From assembly GCF_041435335.1 (NCBI RefSeq), contig NZ_CP108430.1, positions 7,660,001-7,724,000 on the forward strand: a stretch of 64,000 bases of DNA, in the 5' to 3' direction. Shown piece after piece: positions 23,905 to 31,005 of the stretch (the first letter of the stretch is position 1; each line of letters starts with the position of its first letter). The notes under the pieces are model-generated. The model was not told where the DNA came from, made no database searches, and saw only the letters and a program-made list of their open reading frames with translations. A program made the translations under genes and the position numbers. The DNA is from Streptomyces sp. NBC_01283. GTDB taxonomy: Bacteria; Actinomycetota; Actinomycetes; Streptomycetales; Streptomycetaceae.

Positions 23905-23972
23905 TTGTCAGGCGAACTGTTGCGATATATCGTTGAGGCATCGCGACAGATCAACGATGGCGCGATAGATCA
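23905..23972 (+). promoter_or_regulatory. padR promoter with overlapping operator
   Basis: TTGTCA (23905-23910), a 17-base spacer and TATCGT (23928-23933) form a good promoter. It is overlapped by the palindrome CGATATATCG (23923-23932) and by the inverted repeat ATCGTTGA/TCAACGAT (23929-23936 and 23951-23958). A further CGCGATAGATC follows at 23961. PadR proteins usually repress their own gene through such AT-containing dyads. The site also lies in front of the divergent phzF. Confidence 0.6.
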
Positions 23973-24014
23973 CCAACAACGACATGTGCATCACGTACAA
24001 GAGGAGTGATTGTT

Positions 24015-24635
24015 ATGCGTTCCCATGGATATGAGCACGAACACGGACGTGGAAAGTGTGGCCCCGGGCATGAAGGCCGGGGCGGCTTCGAGGGGCGGCG
24101 CGCGGCGTTCGGCCCCTTCGGGCCCGGCTTCGGCGGCCCCGGTGGGCCCGGCGGCCCCTGGGGCGGTCGTGGCGGCAGGGGCGGTCCGCGAGGCAGGGCG
24201 AGGCGCGGTGACGTACGCGCGTCGATCCTTGCTCTCCTGAAGGACCGGCCGATGCACGGCTACGAGATGATCCAGGAGATCGCCGAGCGCAGCGGCGGGG
24301 CGTGGAAGCCCAGCCCCGGTTCGGTGTACCCGACCCTCCAGCTCCTGGAGGACGAGGGCCTGATCAGCAGCGCGAGCGAGGGCGGCAAGAAGCTCTTCTC
24401 GCTCACCGACGCCGGTCGCACCGCGGCCGACGAAGGTCCCGACGCGCCTTGGGAAGAGGCCGGGCGCGGGGTCGACTGGGAGGCGCTGAGCGAGATCCGG
24501 CAGGCCGGTTTCGGTCTGATGGAGGCATTCGGCCAGGTCTGGAAGACCGGCAGCAAGGAACAGCGCGAGAAGGCTCTCACGGTCATCAACGACGCCCGTA
24601 AGAAGCTGTATCTGATCCTCGCCGATGAGGACTGA
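24015..24635 (+). CDS. PadR-family transcriptional regulator with Gly-rich N-terminus
   Basis: 206 residues. Residues 1-65 are a low-complexity His/Gly/Arg stretch (GFGGPGGPGGPWGGRGG). They are followed by a PadR winged helix (RASILALLKDRPMHGYEMIQEIAERSGG, PSPGSVYPTLQLLEDEGLI, KKLFSLTDAGR). A helical C-terminus for dimerisation completes it. The Gly/Arg/His segment may bind metal or nucleic acid; this is a guess. The ATG follows AAGAGGAG at eight bases. A strong dyad lies over its promoter. Confidence 0.9.
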   Translation: MRSHGYEHEHGRGKCGPGHEGRGGFEGRRAAFGPFGPGFGGPGGPGGPWGGRGGRGGPRGRARRGDVRASILALLKDRPMHGYEMIQEIAERSGGAWKPSPGSVYPTLQLLEDEGLISSASEGGKKLFSLTDAGRTAADEGPDAPWEEAGRGVDWEALSEIRQAGFGLMEAFGQVWKTGSKEQREKALTVINDARKKLYLILADED

Positions 24636-24670
24636 GGTGGTGGGGGTTGTTGCTGACCCCCATCGCCGTT

Positions 24671-24708
24671 GAGGCGCCCCGCACTTCCTGTGTGGGGCGC
24701 CTCTTCGT
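24671..24708. terminator. Terminator between padR and the SRPBCC gene
   Basis: GAGGCGCCCCGCAC and GTGTGGGGCGCCTC form a 14 base-pair stem (one G-U) with a TTCCT loop followed by TTCGT. It serves two convergent genes. Confidence 0.8.
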
Positions 24709-24741
24709 GTCAGGGGGAAGTGGGGGAGCGGGGAGGTTCGT

Positions 24742-25170
24742 TCAGGTCACCAGGCCCGACAGCTTCCGCAGCGACTCGTTGAGCGCGGCCGTCGCCGAGT
24801 CCTTCAGCTTGCCCGCCATCAAGGAGACCGCCGCGCCCGTGAACTCCCCGTCTATGCGTACGTTCGTCGCGTCGCCGTCAGGGTAGAGGCTGTAGCGGGT
24901 GCCGACCGTCACGCCCATCGGCCCCTTGCCCCTGATGGCCAGGGTGCGCTCGCTCTCCAGCTCCTCGATCGTCCAGCTGACCTCGGCGGGGAAGCCCATC
25001 AGCTTCATGTTCTCCGCGAACGTGCCGCCCGTCTCCAGTGTGGTGGGGGCGCCGTTCGGGAAACTGGTGTGCGTGGCGTTCCACTCGCCGTACGAGGAGA
25101 AGTCGGTGAGCTGGGCCCAGACCTTCTCGGCGGGCGCCTCGATCCGTGCTTCCGCGCTGACTTCGGCCAT
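24742..25170 (-). CDS. SRPBCC (START-like) family protein
   Basis: 142 residues of the polyketide-cyclase/CoxG-like fold: RIEAPAEKVWAQLTDFSSYGEWNATH at the N-terminus and a final long helix (GAAVSLMAGKLKDSATAALNESLRKL). Such proteins bind hydrophobic ligands in a deep cavity; here the ligand is not known, and no polyketide genes are nearby. The ATG has AAAGGGG about nine bases upstream. An imperfect CTGAT-N5-GTCAG palindrome lies 86 bases upstream. Confidence 0.85.
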   Translation of the reverse strand: MAEVSAEARIEAPAEKVWAQLTDFSSYGEWNATHTSFPNGAPTTLETGGTFAENMKLMGFPAEVSWTIEELESERTLAIRGKGPMGVTVGTRYSLYPDGDATNVRIDGEFTGAAVSLMAGKLKDSATAALNESLRKLSGLVT

Positions 25171-25474
25171 GCGACGACCCCTTTTCTTCGGGCGCTGCGG
25201 CGGGGCGCAGCTGCGGTGTCGCGGAACGTAGCCGCAGGGCCTTCAACATTCAATACTGATGAACCGTCAGATGCCATTGCCGCTCCGGCGATGCTGCCCG
25301 GAACCGGGTCGGGTACTGTGGCCCTCCCCCGCGACGCACGCGGGAAGACGGACTCAGGAGGTGAGACCCATTACCGCAGCAGCAGGTCGGGTGCTCCCCC
25401 TTCGCGACCGCGCGGTTCACCCGGCATAGGTGACCGAGGGAGCCCCACGGGCGTCCCGAAAGGTTTCTCTTCTC
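25171..25474. other. Divergent intergenic region with structured leader and short ORF
   Basis: 304 bases. At 25256-25270 there is CTGATGAACCGTCAG, an imperfect palindrome in an AT-richer patch. At 25361-25429 a 22-codon frame (GTG start, RPITAAAGRVLPLRDRAVHPA, TAG) overlaps a perfect AGGAGGTGA at 25356. An ATT at 25370 sits at ideal spacing from that site. Its TAG is followed at once by an in-frame-shifted GTG (25430) leading into the next gene. The stem CGGTTCACC/GGTGACCG encloses the stop. This may be a translational leader for the methyltransferase. Confidence 0.4.
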
Positions 25475-26290
25475 ATGTCGGCTTCACCTTCGTCACCCGC
25501 GTCACCGTCCATGACGTCCCTCACCCCTTCCGCCGTCGTCACCAGGCTGCGCGCCGCCGGCTGCGTCTTCGCCGAGGACGAGGCGGCGCTGCTCGTCGGC
25601 GCCGCGCGTGACCCCGCCGAACTCGCCTCCATGGTGGAGCGGCGCGTCACCGGTCAGCCGCTCGAACACGTCCTGGGGTGGGCGGAGTTCCGCGGGCTTC
25701 GGATCGCCGTGGACGTGGGCGTCTTCGTGCCCCGGCGGCGTACCGAGTTCCTCGTGCGGCAGGCCGCCGCCCTCGCCCCGCCCGGTGCCGTCGTCGTCGA
25801 CCTGTGCTGCGGATCGGGCGCTCTCGGGGCCGCGCTCGGCGCCGCGGTCGGCCGGGTCGAGCTGTACGCCGCCGACATCGACCCCGCCGCCGTGCGGTGT
25901 GCGCGGCGCAACGTCGCCGATGCGGGGGGACGGGTGTACGAGGGCGATCTCTACGAGCCGTTGCCGGACGCACTCCGGGGCCGCGTCGACGTACTGCTGG
26001 CGAACGTCCCCTACGTACCGACCGAAGAGGTCGGTCTGCTGCCGCCGGAAGCCCGCGTCCATGAGGCGCGCGTGGCGCTCGACGGCGGAGCGGACGGCCT
26101 GGACGTTCTGCGGCGGGTGACCGCGGACGCGGCGCACTGGCTGGCGCCCGGCGGCCGGCTGCTGTTCGAGACGAGCGAGCGACAGGTGCCGTACGCGCTG
26201 AAAGCGGTCGCCGGGGGCGGTCTCGTGCCGCGGTCGGTGGGCGACGAGGAGATGTACGCGACGGTCGTCATCGGGACGCGGCCCGCTTAG
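25475..26290 (+). CDS. Putative protein N5-glutamine methyltransferase (HemK-like)
   Basis: 271 residues. An N-terminal helical domain (AVVTRLRAAGCVFAEDEAALLV, PLEHVLGWAEFRGL, FVPRRRTEFLV) is followed by a Rossmann methyltransferase with the SAM motif VVDLCCGSGALGAAL and NVPYVPTEEV. NVPY stands where HemK/PrmC has NPPY. The family is annotated as a putative glutamine N5-methyltransferase in actinobacteria; a second PrmC is presumably elsewhere, so the target is uncertain. The ATG at 25475 with GAAAGG upstream was chosen. An upstream GTG at 25430 directly follows a short leader frame and would add 15 residues. Confidence 0.8.
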   Translation: MSASPSSPASPSMTSLTPSAVVTRLRAAGCVFAEDEAALLVGAARDPAELASMVERRVTGQPLEHVLGWAEFRGLRIAVDVGVFVPRRRTEFLVRQAAALAPPGAVVVDLCCGSGALGAALGAAVGRVELYAADIDPAAVRCARRNVADAGGRVYEGDLYEPLPDALRGRVDVLLANVPYVPTEEVGLLPPEARVHEARVALDGGADGLDVLRRVTADAAHWLAPGGRLLFETSERQVPYALKAVAGGGLVPRSVGDEEMYATVVIGTRPA

Positions 26291-26319
26291 GCCAGGCATG
26301 ACGGGAGCATGCGCGGGCG

Positions 26320-26508
26320 TCAGCCCACCTTGCTTATCACCGCCGCGTCGAAGAGATCGCACGCCCTGGGGAACGGGCCCTCGTCGTGGCAGTGCCAGGC
26401 TTCCCAGAAGAGGTCGGCGGGCAGCGCGTTTTCGGGCGCGTACACCCGGTACACGTACTGCCTGCCGTCTATTGCCGGCAGCGCGACCATCCAGCACCTG
26501 CACTCCAT
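26320..26508 (-). CDS. Small hypothetical protein
   Basis: 62 residues (MECRCWMVALPAIDGRQYVYRVYAPENALPADLFWEAWHC...). Two early cysteines, aromatic residues and a later WHCHDEGP may suggest a small folded or metal-binding protein. I do not recognise the family. Longer starts up to 26571 exist; MECRCW looks most natural. The ribosome site is weak. It is convergent with the methyltransferase gene. Confidence 0.55.
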   Translation of the reverse strand: MECRCWMVALPAIDGRQYVYRVYAPENALPADLFWEAWHCHDEGPFPRACDLFDAAVISKVG

Positions 26509-26707
26509 GCCTGAAAGACGAGTGACGGGTGCGCCGTGGTTGCGTGCCCGGCGTGAATCAAGGCGGCGCACGCCCCTCGGGGGAAGAACAGTCAGATCTC
26601 ATCCGTAAGGAGGAGAAGCCGCGTATGCGTTACCCAACTTGTGTCGGACGCGAAGATGCTTCCCGCCGCCGATGACGCCGCCTTCGGGGGCTGATGGGGT
26701 GGGGGAT

Positions 26708-27298
26708 GTGCAAAGCCGTACCCCGCAGGGCGCCGAGCCCGGCCCTACCCGAACAGAGACCGACTCCCGAGTGAGCGCCGCGCTGGCGTCGGTGGTGGCC
26801 GGCGCGCGCCGGCGTGCGGTTCGGGACGGGGACCGGCAGATCGACACCGCGCATCTGCTGCACTCCCTCCTGGAGGCCGACCCCGAGGTGCGGGCGGTCT
26901 TCGACGAGGGGGCGCAAGTGGCGCGGCTCCTCGGCTATCTCGTCCAGCGCAGCATCGGGTACGGCCTGCAGTGGCAGGGGACGGTCGAGGACTCCGGAGC
27001 GGTGCCTGTGGTGGGGGCGGGCCAGGGTGCCCCCGTGAAGGAGACGGGCTGGTCGCCGTCCGCGAGTGCCGCCATGGAGGCGGCCATCGAGCGGGCCGAC
27101 CTCCGTGGCGAACCGTGGGCACTGGGCCTCGACCTTCTGGCGGGGCTTCTCGCCGACCCGGACAACCGCGCGGTCGAGGTCCTGGCTCGGGCAGGGGCCG
27201 ACGCGCAGGTGATCCTCCGGCGGATCGAGGCCGATCCGCTCACCGGGGCCGCCGCTGACGCGTTCGCCGATCCGTACGCGGAGACGCCCGTCGACTGA
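26708..27298 (+). CDS. Clp N-terminal-domain protein
   Basis: 196 residues. Two repeats of the Clp N-domain type are visible (RQIDTAHLLHSLLEADPEVRAVFDEG and ADLRGEPWALGLDLLAGLLADPDNRAVEVLARAGAD). There is no AAA ATPase part. Such stand-alone proteins may be adaptors for ClpC, or relics; no partner is nearby. The GTG at 26708 after GGGGTGGGGG was chosen; ATG at 26672 and GTG at 26639 are in frame but lack clear sites. Confidence 0.75.
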   Translation: MQSRTPQGAEPGPTRTETDSRVSAALASVVAGARRRAVRDGDRQIDTAHLLHSLLEADPEVRAVFDEGAQVARLLGYLVQRSIGYGLQWQGTVEDSGAVPVVGAGQGAPVKETGWSPSASAAMEAAIERADLRGEPWALGLDLLAGLLADPDNRAVEVLARAGADAQVILRRIEADPLTGAAADAFADPYAETPVD

Positions 27299-27394
27299 GT
27301 CCGCCGACGAGGCCGACGGTGAGGCCGTCTACTGAGTCCGCCGATTGAGACAGGGTCTATCGGGGGTGACGCTCATGACACGTCCTGCCATGAT

Positions 27395-28417
27395 GTGCCG
27401 GTGGAAGCGTCTCAGGGGAATCAGACAGGCTCGCGGCCGAGCCAGGGGAGAGGCGTCGGTCTGGGGCTCGCCCTGGGGTCGGCGGTCGTCTTCGGCGGAT
27501 CGGGCGTGGCGGCCAAGCCGCTGATCGAGGCGGGCCTGGACCCGCTCCACGTGGTGTGGCTGCGGGTGGCGGGCGCCGCCCTGGTGATGCTGCCGGTCGC
27601 CTGGAAGCACCGCGCTCTGCTGCTCCGCAGGCCCGCGCTCCTGCTCGGCTTCGGCCTGCTCGCCGTCGCCGGTGTCCAGGCCTGCTACTTCGCGGCGATC
27701 TCCCGCATCCCCGTCGGTGTCGCGCTCCTGGTCGAGTACCTCGCGCCCGCGCTCGTCCTCGGCTGGGTGCGCTTCGTGCAGCGGCGTCCCGTGACGCGCG
27801 CCGCGGCGGTGGGCGTGGTGCTCGCCGTCGGTGGGCTCGCCTGCGTCGTCGAGGTGTGGGCCGGTCTGAGCTTCGATGCCGTGGGGCTACTCCTCGCGCT
27901 GGGCGCCGCGTGCTGCCAGGTCGGCTACTTCGTCCTCTCCGACCAGGGCAGCGACGCGGGCGACGACGCTCCCGACCCGCTCGGCGTCATCGCGTACGGA
28001 CTGCTGATCGGTGCCATGGTGCTGACCGTTGTGGCGCGGCCCTGGGGCATGGACTGGTCGGTGCTCGCCGGGAGTGCGGACATGGACGGCACGGCCGTGC
28101 CCGCGTGGGCGCTCATCGGCTGGATCGTGCTCGTCGCGACCGTCGTGGCGTACGTCACCGGGGTGCTCGCCGTGCGCCGGCTCTCGCCGCAGGTGGCGGG
28201 CGTCGTGGCCTGCCTGGAAGCGGTCGTCGCCACCGTGCTCGCCTGGGTCATGCTGGGCGAACACCTGTCGGCGCCGCAGATCATCGGGGGTGCGGTGGTG
28301 CTCGCGGGGGCGTTCATCGCCCAGTCGTCCACGCCCGCCAAGCCCCGCCAGGGGCCGGGCGCGGGCGGGCTGCCCGAGCCGGAAGAGCAGTTGTCGTCGA
28401 CCGGTACCGCCATCTAG
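27395..28417 (+). CDS. EamA family (DMT superfamily) transporter
   Basis: 340 residues with about ten membrane helices in two EamA repeats (AVVFGGSGVAAKPLIEAGLDPLHVVWLR in the first, RLSPQVAGVVACLEAVVATVLAWVMLGE in the second). The C-terminal tail is soluble. The family exports small metabolites, often amino acids; the substrate here is unknown. It starts at GTG 27395 (a second GTG at 27401) without a strong ribosome site. Eleven bases downstream of its stop a leader ORF begins, followed by another EamA gene. Confidence 0.88.
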   Translation: MPVEASQGNQTGSRPSQGRGVGLGLALGSAVVFGGSGVAAKPLIEAGLDPLHVVWLRVAGAALVMLPVAWKHRALLLRRPALLLGFGLLAVAGVQACYFAAISRIPVGVALLVEYLAPALVLGWVRFVQRRPVTRAAAVGVVLAVGGLACVVEVWAGLSFDAVGLLLALGAACCQVGYFVLSDQGSDAGDDAPDPLGVIAYGLLIGAMVLTVVARPWGMDWSVLAGSADMDGTAVPAWALIGWIVLVATVVAYVTGVLAVRRLSPQVAGVVACLEAVVATVLAWVMLGEHLSAPQIIGGAVVLAGAFIAQSSTPAKPRQGPGAGGLPEPEEQLSSTGTAI

Positions 28418-28427
28418 GGTGTTGATC

Positions 28428-28469
28428 ATGCATTCACGCGCGCTCGTTCTTCCGCCTCCCGCCGCCTAG
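28428..28469 (+). CDS. Probable leader peptide [13 protein letters not shown]
   Basis: A 13-residue frame between two EamA exporter genes. It encodes LVL followed by three consecutive prolines. The coding bases of its end form a hairpin with the sequence after the stop (CCCGCCGCC TA GGCGCGGG, one bulge). A second perfect hairpin CACCCGGCC/GGCCGGGTG follows at about 28490-28510. AGGGTG lies nine bases before the ATG. The arrangement of short peptide, overlapping hairpin, second hairpin, then transporter fits attenuation. Regulation by proline or branched-chain amino acid supply, or by polyproline stalling, is inference. Confidence 0.5.
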   Translation: MHSRALVLPPPAA

Positions 28470-28572
28470 GCGCGGGCGCTTCCCGGATCACACCCGGCCG
28501 ATGGCCGGGTGGAACGACGCTGCCCGCAGACGGAGCCAAGGACCTGCTCTTTCCTTTCTGCGGAGAACTCAC

Positions 28573-29571
28573 GTGTCGAGTGTGTCGACTTCTGCCTCTT
28601 CTGCCTCCTCTGTCTCCGGTCTGTCCGTCGGACGAGGCCTCTTCTATCTGATCGTCGCCGGTACGGCCTGGGGTACCGCCGGTGCCGCCGCCGCGCTGGT
28701 CTTCGACGCCAGTGACATGGGGCCGGTCAGCCTGTCCTTCTGGCGCTGCGCGGGCGGCTTCGTGCTGCTGTTCGCCGTCCGCATGATGCGGGCGCGCCGC
28801 CGGTCCACGGTCGCCGCCGCGGGTGCGCCGCTGCGGCGCAGGCTGCCGCGCATCGTGGCGACCGGCGTGGCGCTCGCCGTGTTCCAGACCGCCTACTTCG
28901 CGGCCGTCGAGTCGACCGGACTCGCGGTCGGCACGGTGGTCACGATGGGGGCGGGACCCGTACTCATCGCGATCGGGGCCCGGTTCACCATGGGGGAGCG
29001 GCTCGGGCTCGGCGGCGTCGTCGCGGTGGCCGGGGCGCTGGCCGGGCTCATGGTGCTCGTCCTCGGCGGCGGTGGTGCGAGCGTGCGGCCGCTCGGCGTC
29101 GGGTGGGGGCTGCTCTCGGCGGCCGCGTACGCCACGATGACGCTGCTCACGAGGTGGTGGGGGCGGGACGGCAGCGCCGACTCGTCCGACACGACGGTCT
29201 GGTCGTTCGCCGTGGTGTCCGTCTGCCTGCTGCCGCTCGCCGCGGTGGAGGGCCTCGTCCCGCACGCCGCCGAGCCGGCGCGGATGGGCCTGTACCTGCT
29301 GTACATCGTCGTGATCCCGACGGCGGTCGCCTACGCCCTGTACTTCGCGGGCGCCGCCGTCATCCGGTCCGCGACCGTCTCCGTGATCACGCTCCTCGAA
29401 CCCCTGAGCGCCGCGGTCATCGCGGTCGTGCTCCTCGGCGAGGAACTCACCGTGTCGACGGTGCTCGGCACCCTGCTGATGCTGGCCGCAGTGACGGGGC
29501 TCGCGGTCGCGGAGACGCGGGGCGCGGTTGCCGCGCGGCGGGAGACGGCGCTGGTGTCGGACCTGGTGTGA
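28573..29571 (+). CDS. EamA family (DMT superfamily) transporter
   Basis: 332 residues, about ten membrane helices in two EamA halves ([56 protein letters not shown]). It is likely an amino-acid or metabolite exporter. The GTG at 28573 with GGAG at about 28558 is preferred to 28501, which overlaps the upstream hairpin. It lies about 100 bases after the putative leader peptide, whose hairpins could control it. The two EamA proteins here are distinct in sequence, so not a recent duplication. Confidence 0.88.
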   Translation: MSSVSTSASSASSVSGLSVGRGLFYLIVAGTAWGTAGAAAALVFDASDMGPVSLSFWRCAGGFVLLFAVRMMRARRRSTVAAAGAPLRRRLPRIVATGVALAVFQTAYFAAVESTGLAVGTVVTMGAGPVLIAIGARFTMGERLGLGGVVAVAGALAGLMVLVLGGGGASVRPLGVGWGLLSAAAYATMTLLTRWWGRDGSADSSDTTVWSFAVVSVCLLPLAAVEGLVPHAAEPARMGLYLLYIVVIPTAVAYALYFAGAAVIRSATVSVITLLEPLSAAVIAVVLLGEELTVSTVLGTLLMLAAVTGLAVAETRGAVAARRETALVSDLV

Positions 29572-29580
29572 GGGGCTCGC

Positions 29581-29623
29581 GGGGCGCGGCTGGTGGTTGC
29601 GTGCCGTGCCCCGCGCCCCTTCT
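29581..29623. terminator. Probable terminator between convergent genes
   Basis: GGGGCGCGG and CCGCGCCCC form a nine base-pair stem around a 21-base loop and are followed by TTCT. It separates the EamA gene from the convergent PaiB-like gene. Confidence 0.55.
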
Positions 29624-29630
29624 GGGGTGG

Positions 29631-30266
29631 TCAGCGGCGGCGTAGTTGGTGGTCGCGTGCCGCTGCGTCGCGGGGGCCGGCGCGGTCCGCGAGGCCTGCC
29701 GCGATCCGGTCCTGGACGTCCTGCGGTTTGTGGCTCGCGTACTTGAACTTCGCCCGTACGTCGGTCACTTCGAGGCACAGGGCACGGATCCCGGAGAGCA
29801 TGCGGCCGAACGGTGCCTCGCCCACCGCGGCCGGGGCCGAGCCGCCCTCCGGCTGGAAGTGGGCGACCTGGCGGTTGAGGAGCTCGGCCTTCTCCTCCGG
29901 GTCGTCCACGACGCGGGCGGTACAGCGGAGTTGGACGGCGGCGTAGAAGCTGGTCGGTACGCCGTGCTCGGGCGGGGTGTCCGGGGGCGCCTGCCAGGGG
30001 CCCGGCACGTATACGTAGTCGTCCACCACGCTGAGCAGCACTTCGGGATCGGCTTCGAGCGCGGGCCACAGCGGGTTGGGGCGCGCCAGGTGGGTGATCA
30101 CCCTGCCGAGCGGGCCATGGCCCGGCTCGAAGGCGAAGTGCGCGGGCTGTACGTGCGGGGGCTCTCCGGGCAGGCCGTTCACGGCGAGCTGCCCGAAGTC
30201 GTGGCCCGCGAGCCATTGCTGCCACTCGGCGTCGGAGCGCGGCGCGTCCCAGGGGTGGATCAGCAT
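29631..30266 (-). CDS. PaiB-family FMN-binding protein
   Basis: 211 residues. The PaiB/split-barrel signature is clear: HPWDAPRSDAEW, HVQPAHFAFEPG, GRVITHLARPNPLW, DDYVYVPGPW and EVTDVRAKFKYASHKPQDVQDRI. Bacillus PaiB represses protease and sporulation genes; in actinomycetes the family may simply bind FMN. It overlaps the previous gene by a base or a few bases (GTGATG at the junction), so both are in one operon. The MocR regulator next door is divergent from that operon. Confidence 0.85.
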   Translation of the reverse strand: MLIHPWDAPRSDAEWQQWLAGHDFGQLAVNGLPGEPPHVQPAHFAFEPGHGPLGRVITHLARPNPLWPALEADPEVLLSVVDDYVYVPGPWQAPPDTPPEHGVPTSFYAAVQLRCTARVVDDPEEKAELLNRQVAHFQPEGGSAPAAVGEAPFGRMLSGIRALCLEVTDVRAKFKYASHKPQDVQDRIAAGLADRAGPRDAAARDHQLRRR

Positions 30267-30970
30267 CACAGCTCGATCAGGTAGTCGGGTGTGTCGATGC
30301 CGGGGGCGAGGTCCGCCGACGGGACGAGCGGGTCGTGGCCCTTGCTCAGCGGGACGACGCCGGCCCAGTGGGGGAGGCCGAGGTCCTCGGGGTCGTCGTT
30401 CGGGCCGCCGGTGCGCACCTTGGCGGAGACCGCGGCGAGGTCGAGGCTGAGTACGGCGGTCGCCGCGAGCTCCTTCGCGTTCGCGGGGCGCGAGTCGGCG
30501 GAGCGGCCGGGCACGACGTGGTCGACGAGCGCGTCCAGGGCGGTGCGCTTCTCCTCCGGGTCCGTGACCTGGTGGGCGGTGCCGTGGATCACCACGGAGC
30601 GGTAGTTGATGGAGTGGTGGAAGGCCGACCTGGCGAGGACGAGGCCATCGACATGGGTGACGGTCAGGCAGACCGCGAGGCCCGGGTCCTCCCGCGGGGC
30701 GTCGCCCGCCATCCGCAGCGGCCGGGAACCCGTCGAACCGTGCACGTACAGGCGCTCGCCCACCCGGCCGTACAGCGTCGGCAGGACGACGGGGGCGCCG
30801 TCCCGCACGAAACCGAGGTGGCAGACGTAGGCCTCGTCGAGTATCGCGTGCACCAGCTCCTGGTCGTACGCCGCCCGGTCCCGCCCGCGGGTGGGGACGG
30901 TGAGGTCGGTCGGCGCGTACGAGGCGGTGTCGTTGGTGGTCTCGATGCCGGACTCGGATGCGACGCTCAT
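30266..30970 (-). CDS. Pyridoxamine 5'-phosphate oxidase-like flavin protein
   Basis: 234 residues, split beta-barrel FMN-binding fold: TRGRDRAAYDQELVHAILDE, VCHLGFVRDGAPVVLPTLYG, VHGSTGSRPLR, SINYRSVVIHGTAHQV. It resembles the nitroimidazole-reductase/PNPOx-like group more than PdxH. The ATG at 30970 has GGAGAAGG upstream; the ATG at 30982 would leave no ribosome site. First gene of a two-gene operon, divergent from a MocR regulator with a shared palindrome in the short gap, so it is the likely target of that regulator. Confidence 0.85.
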   Translation of the reverse strand: MSVASESGIETTNDTASYAPTDLTVPTRGRDRAAYDQELVHAILDEAYVCHLGFVRDGAPVVLPTLYGRVGERLYVHGSTGSRPLRMAGDAPREDPGLAVCLTVTHVDGLVLARSAFHHSINYRSVVIHGTAHQVTDPEEKRTALDALVDHVVPGRSADSRPANAKELAATAVLSLDLAAVSAKVRTGGPNDDPEDLGLPHWAGVVPLSKGHDPLVPSADLAPGIDTPDYLIEL

Positions 30971-30998
30971 TGCCTTCTCCATTGCACTAGTGCATAAT
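30970..30998 (+). promoter_or_regulatory. mocR promoter with palindromic operator
   Basis: TTGCCT (30970-30975), a 17-base spacer and CATAAT (30993-30998) make a good promoter whose start point falls on the mocR GTG. TGCACTAGTGCA (30983-30994) is a perfect 12-base palindrome between the two boxes, also just upstream of the divergent flavin-protein start. Binding there could control both genes. Confidence 0.65.
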
Positions 30999-31005
30999 GT
31001 GGTTT

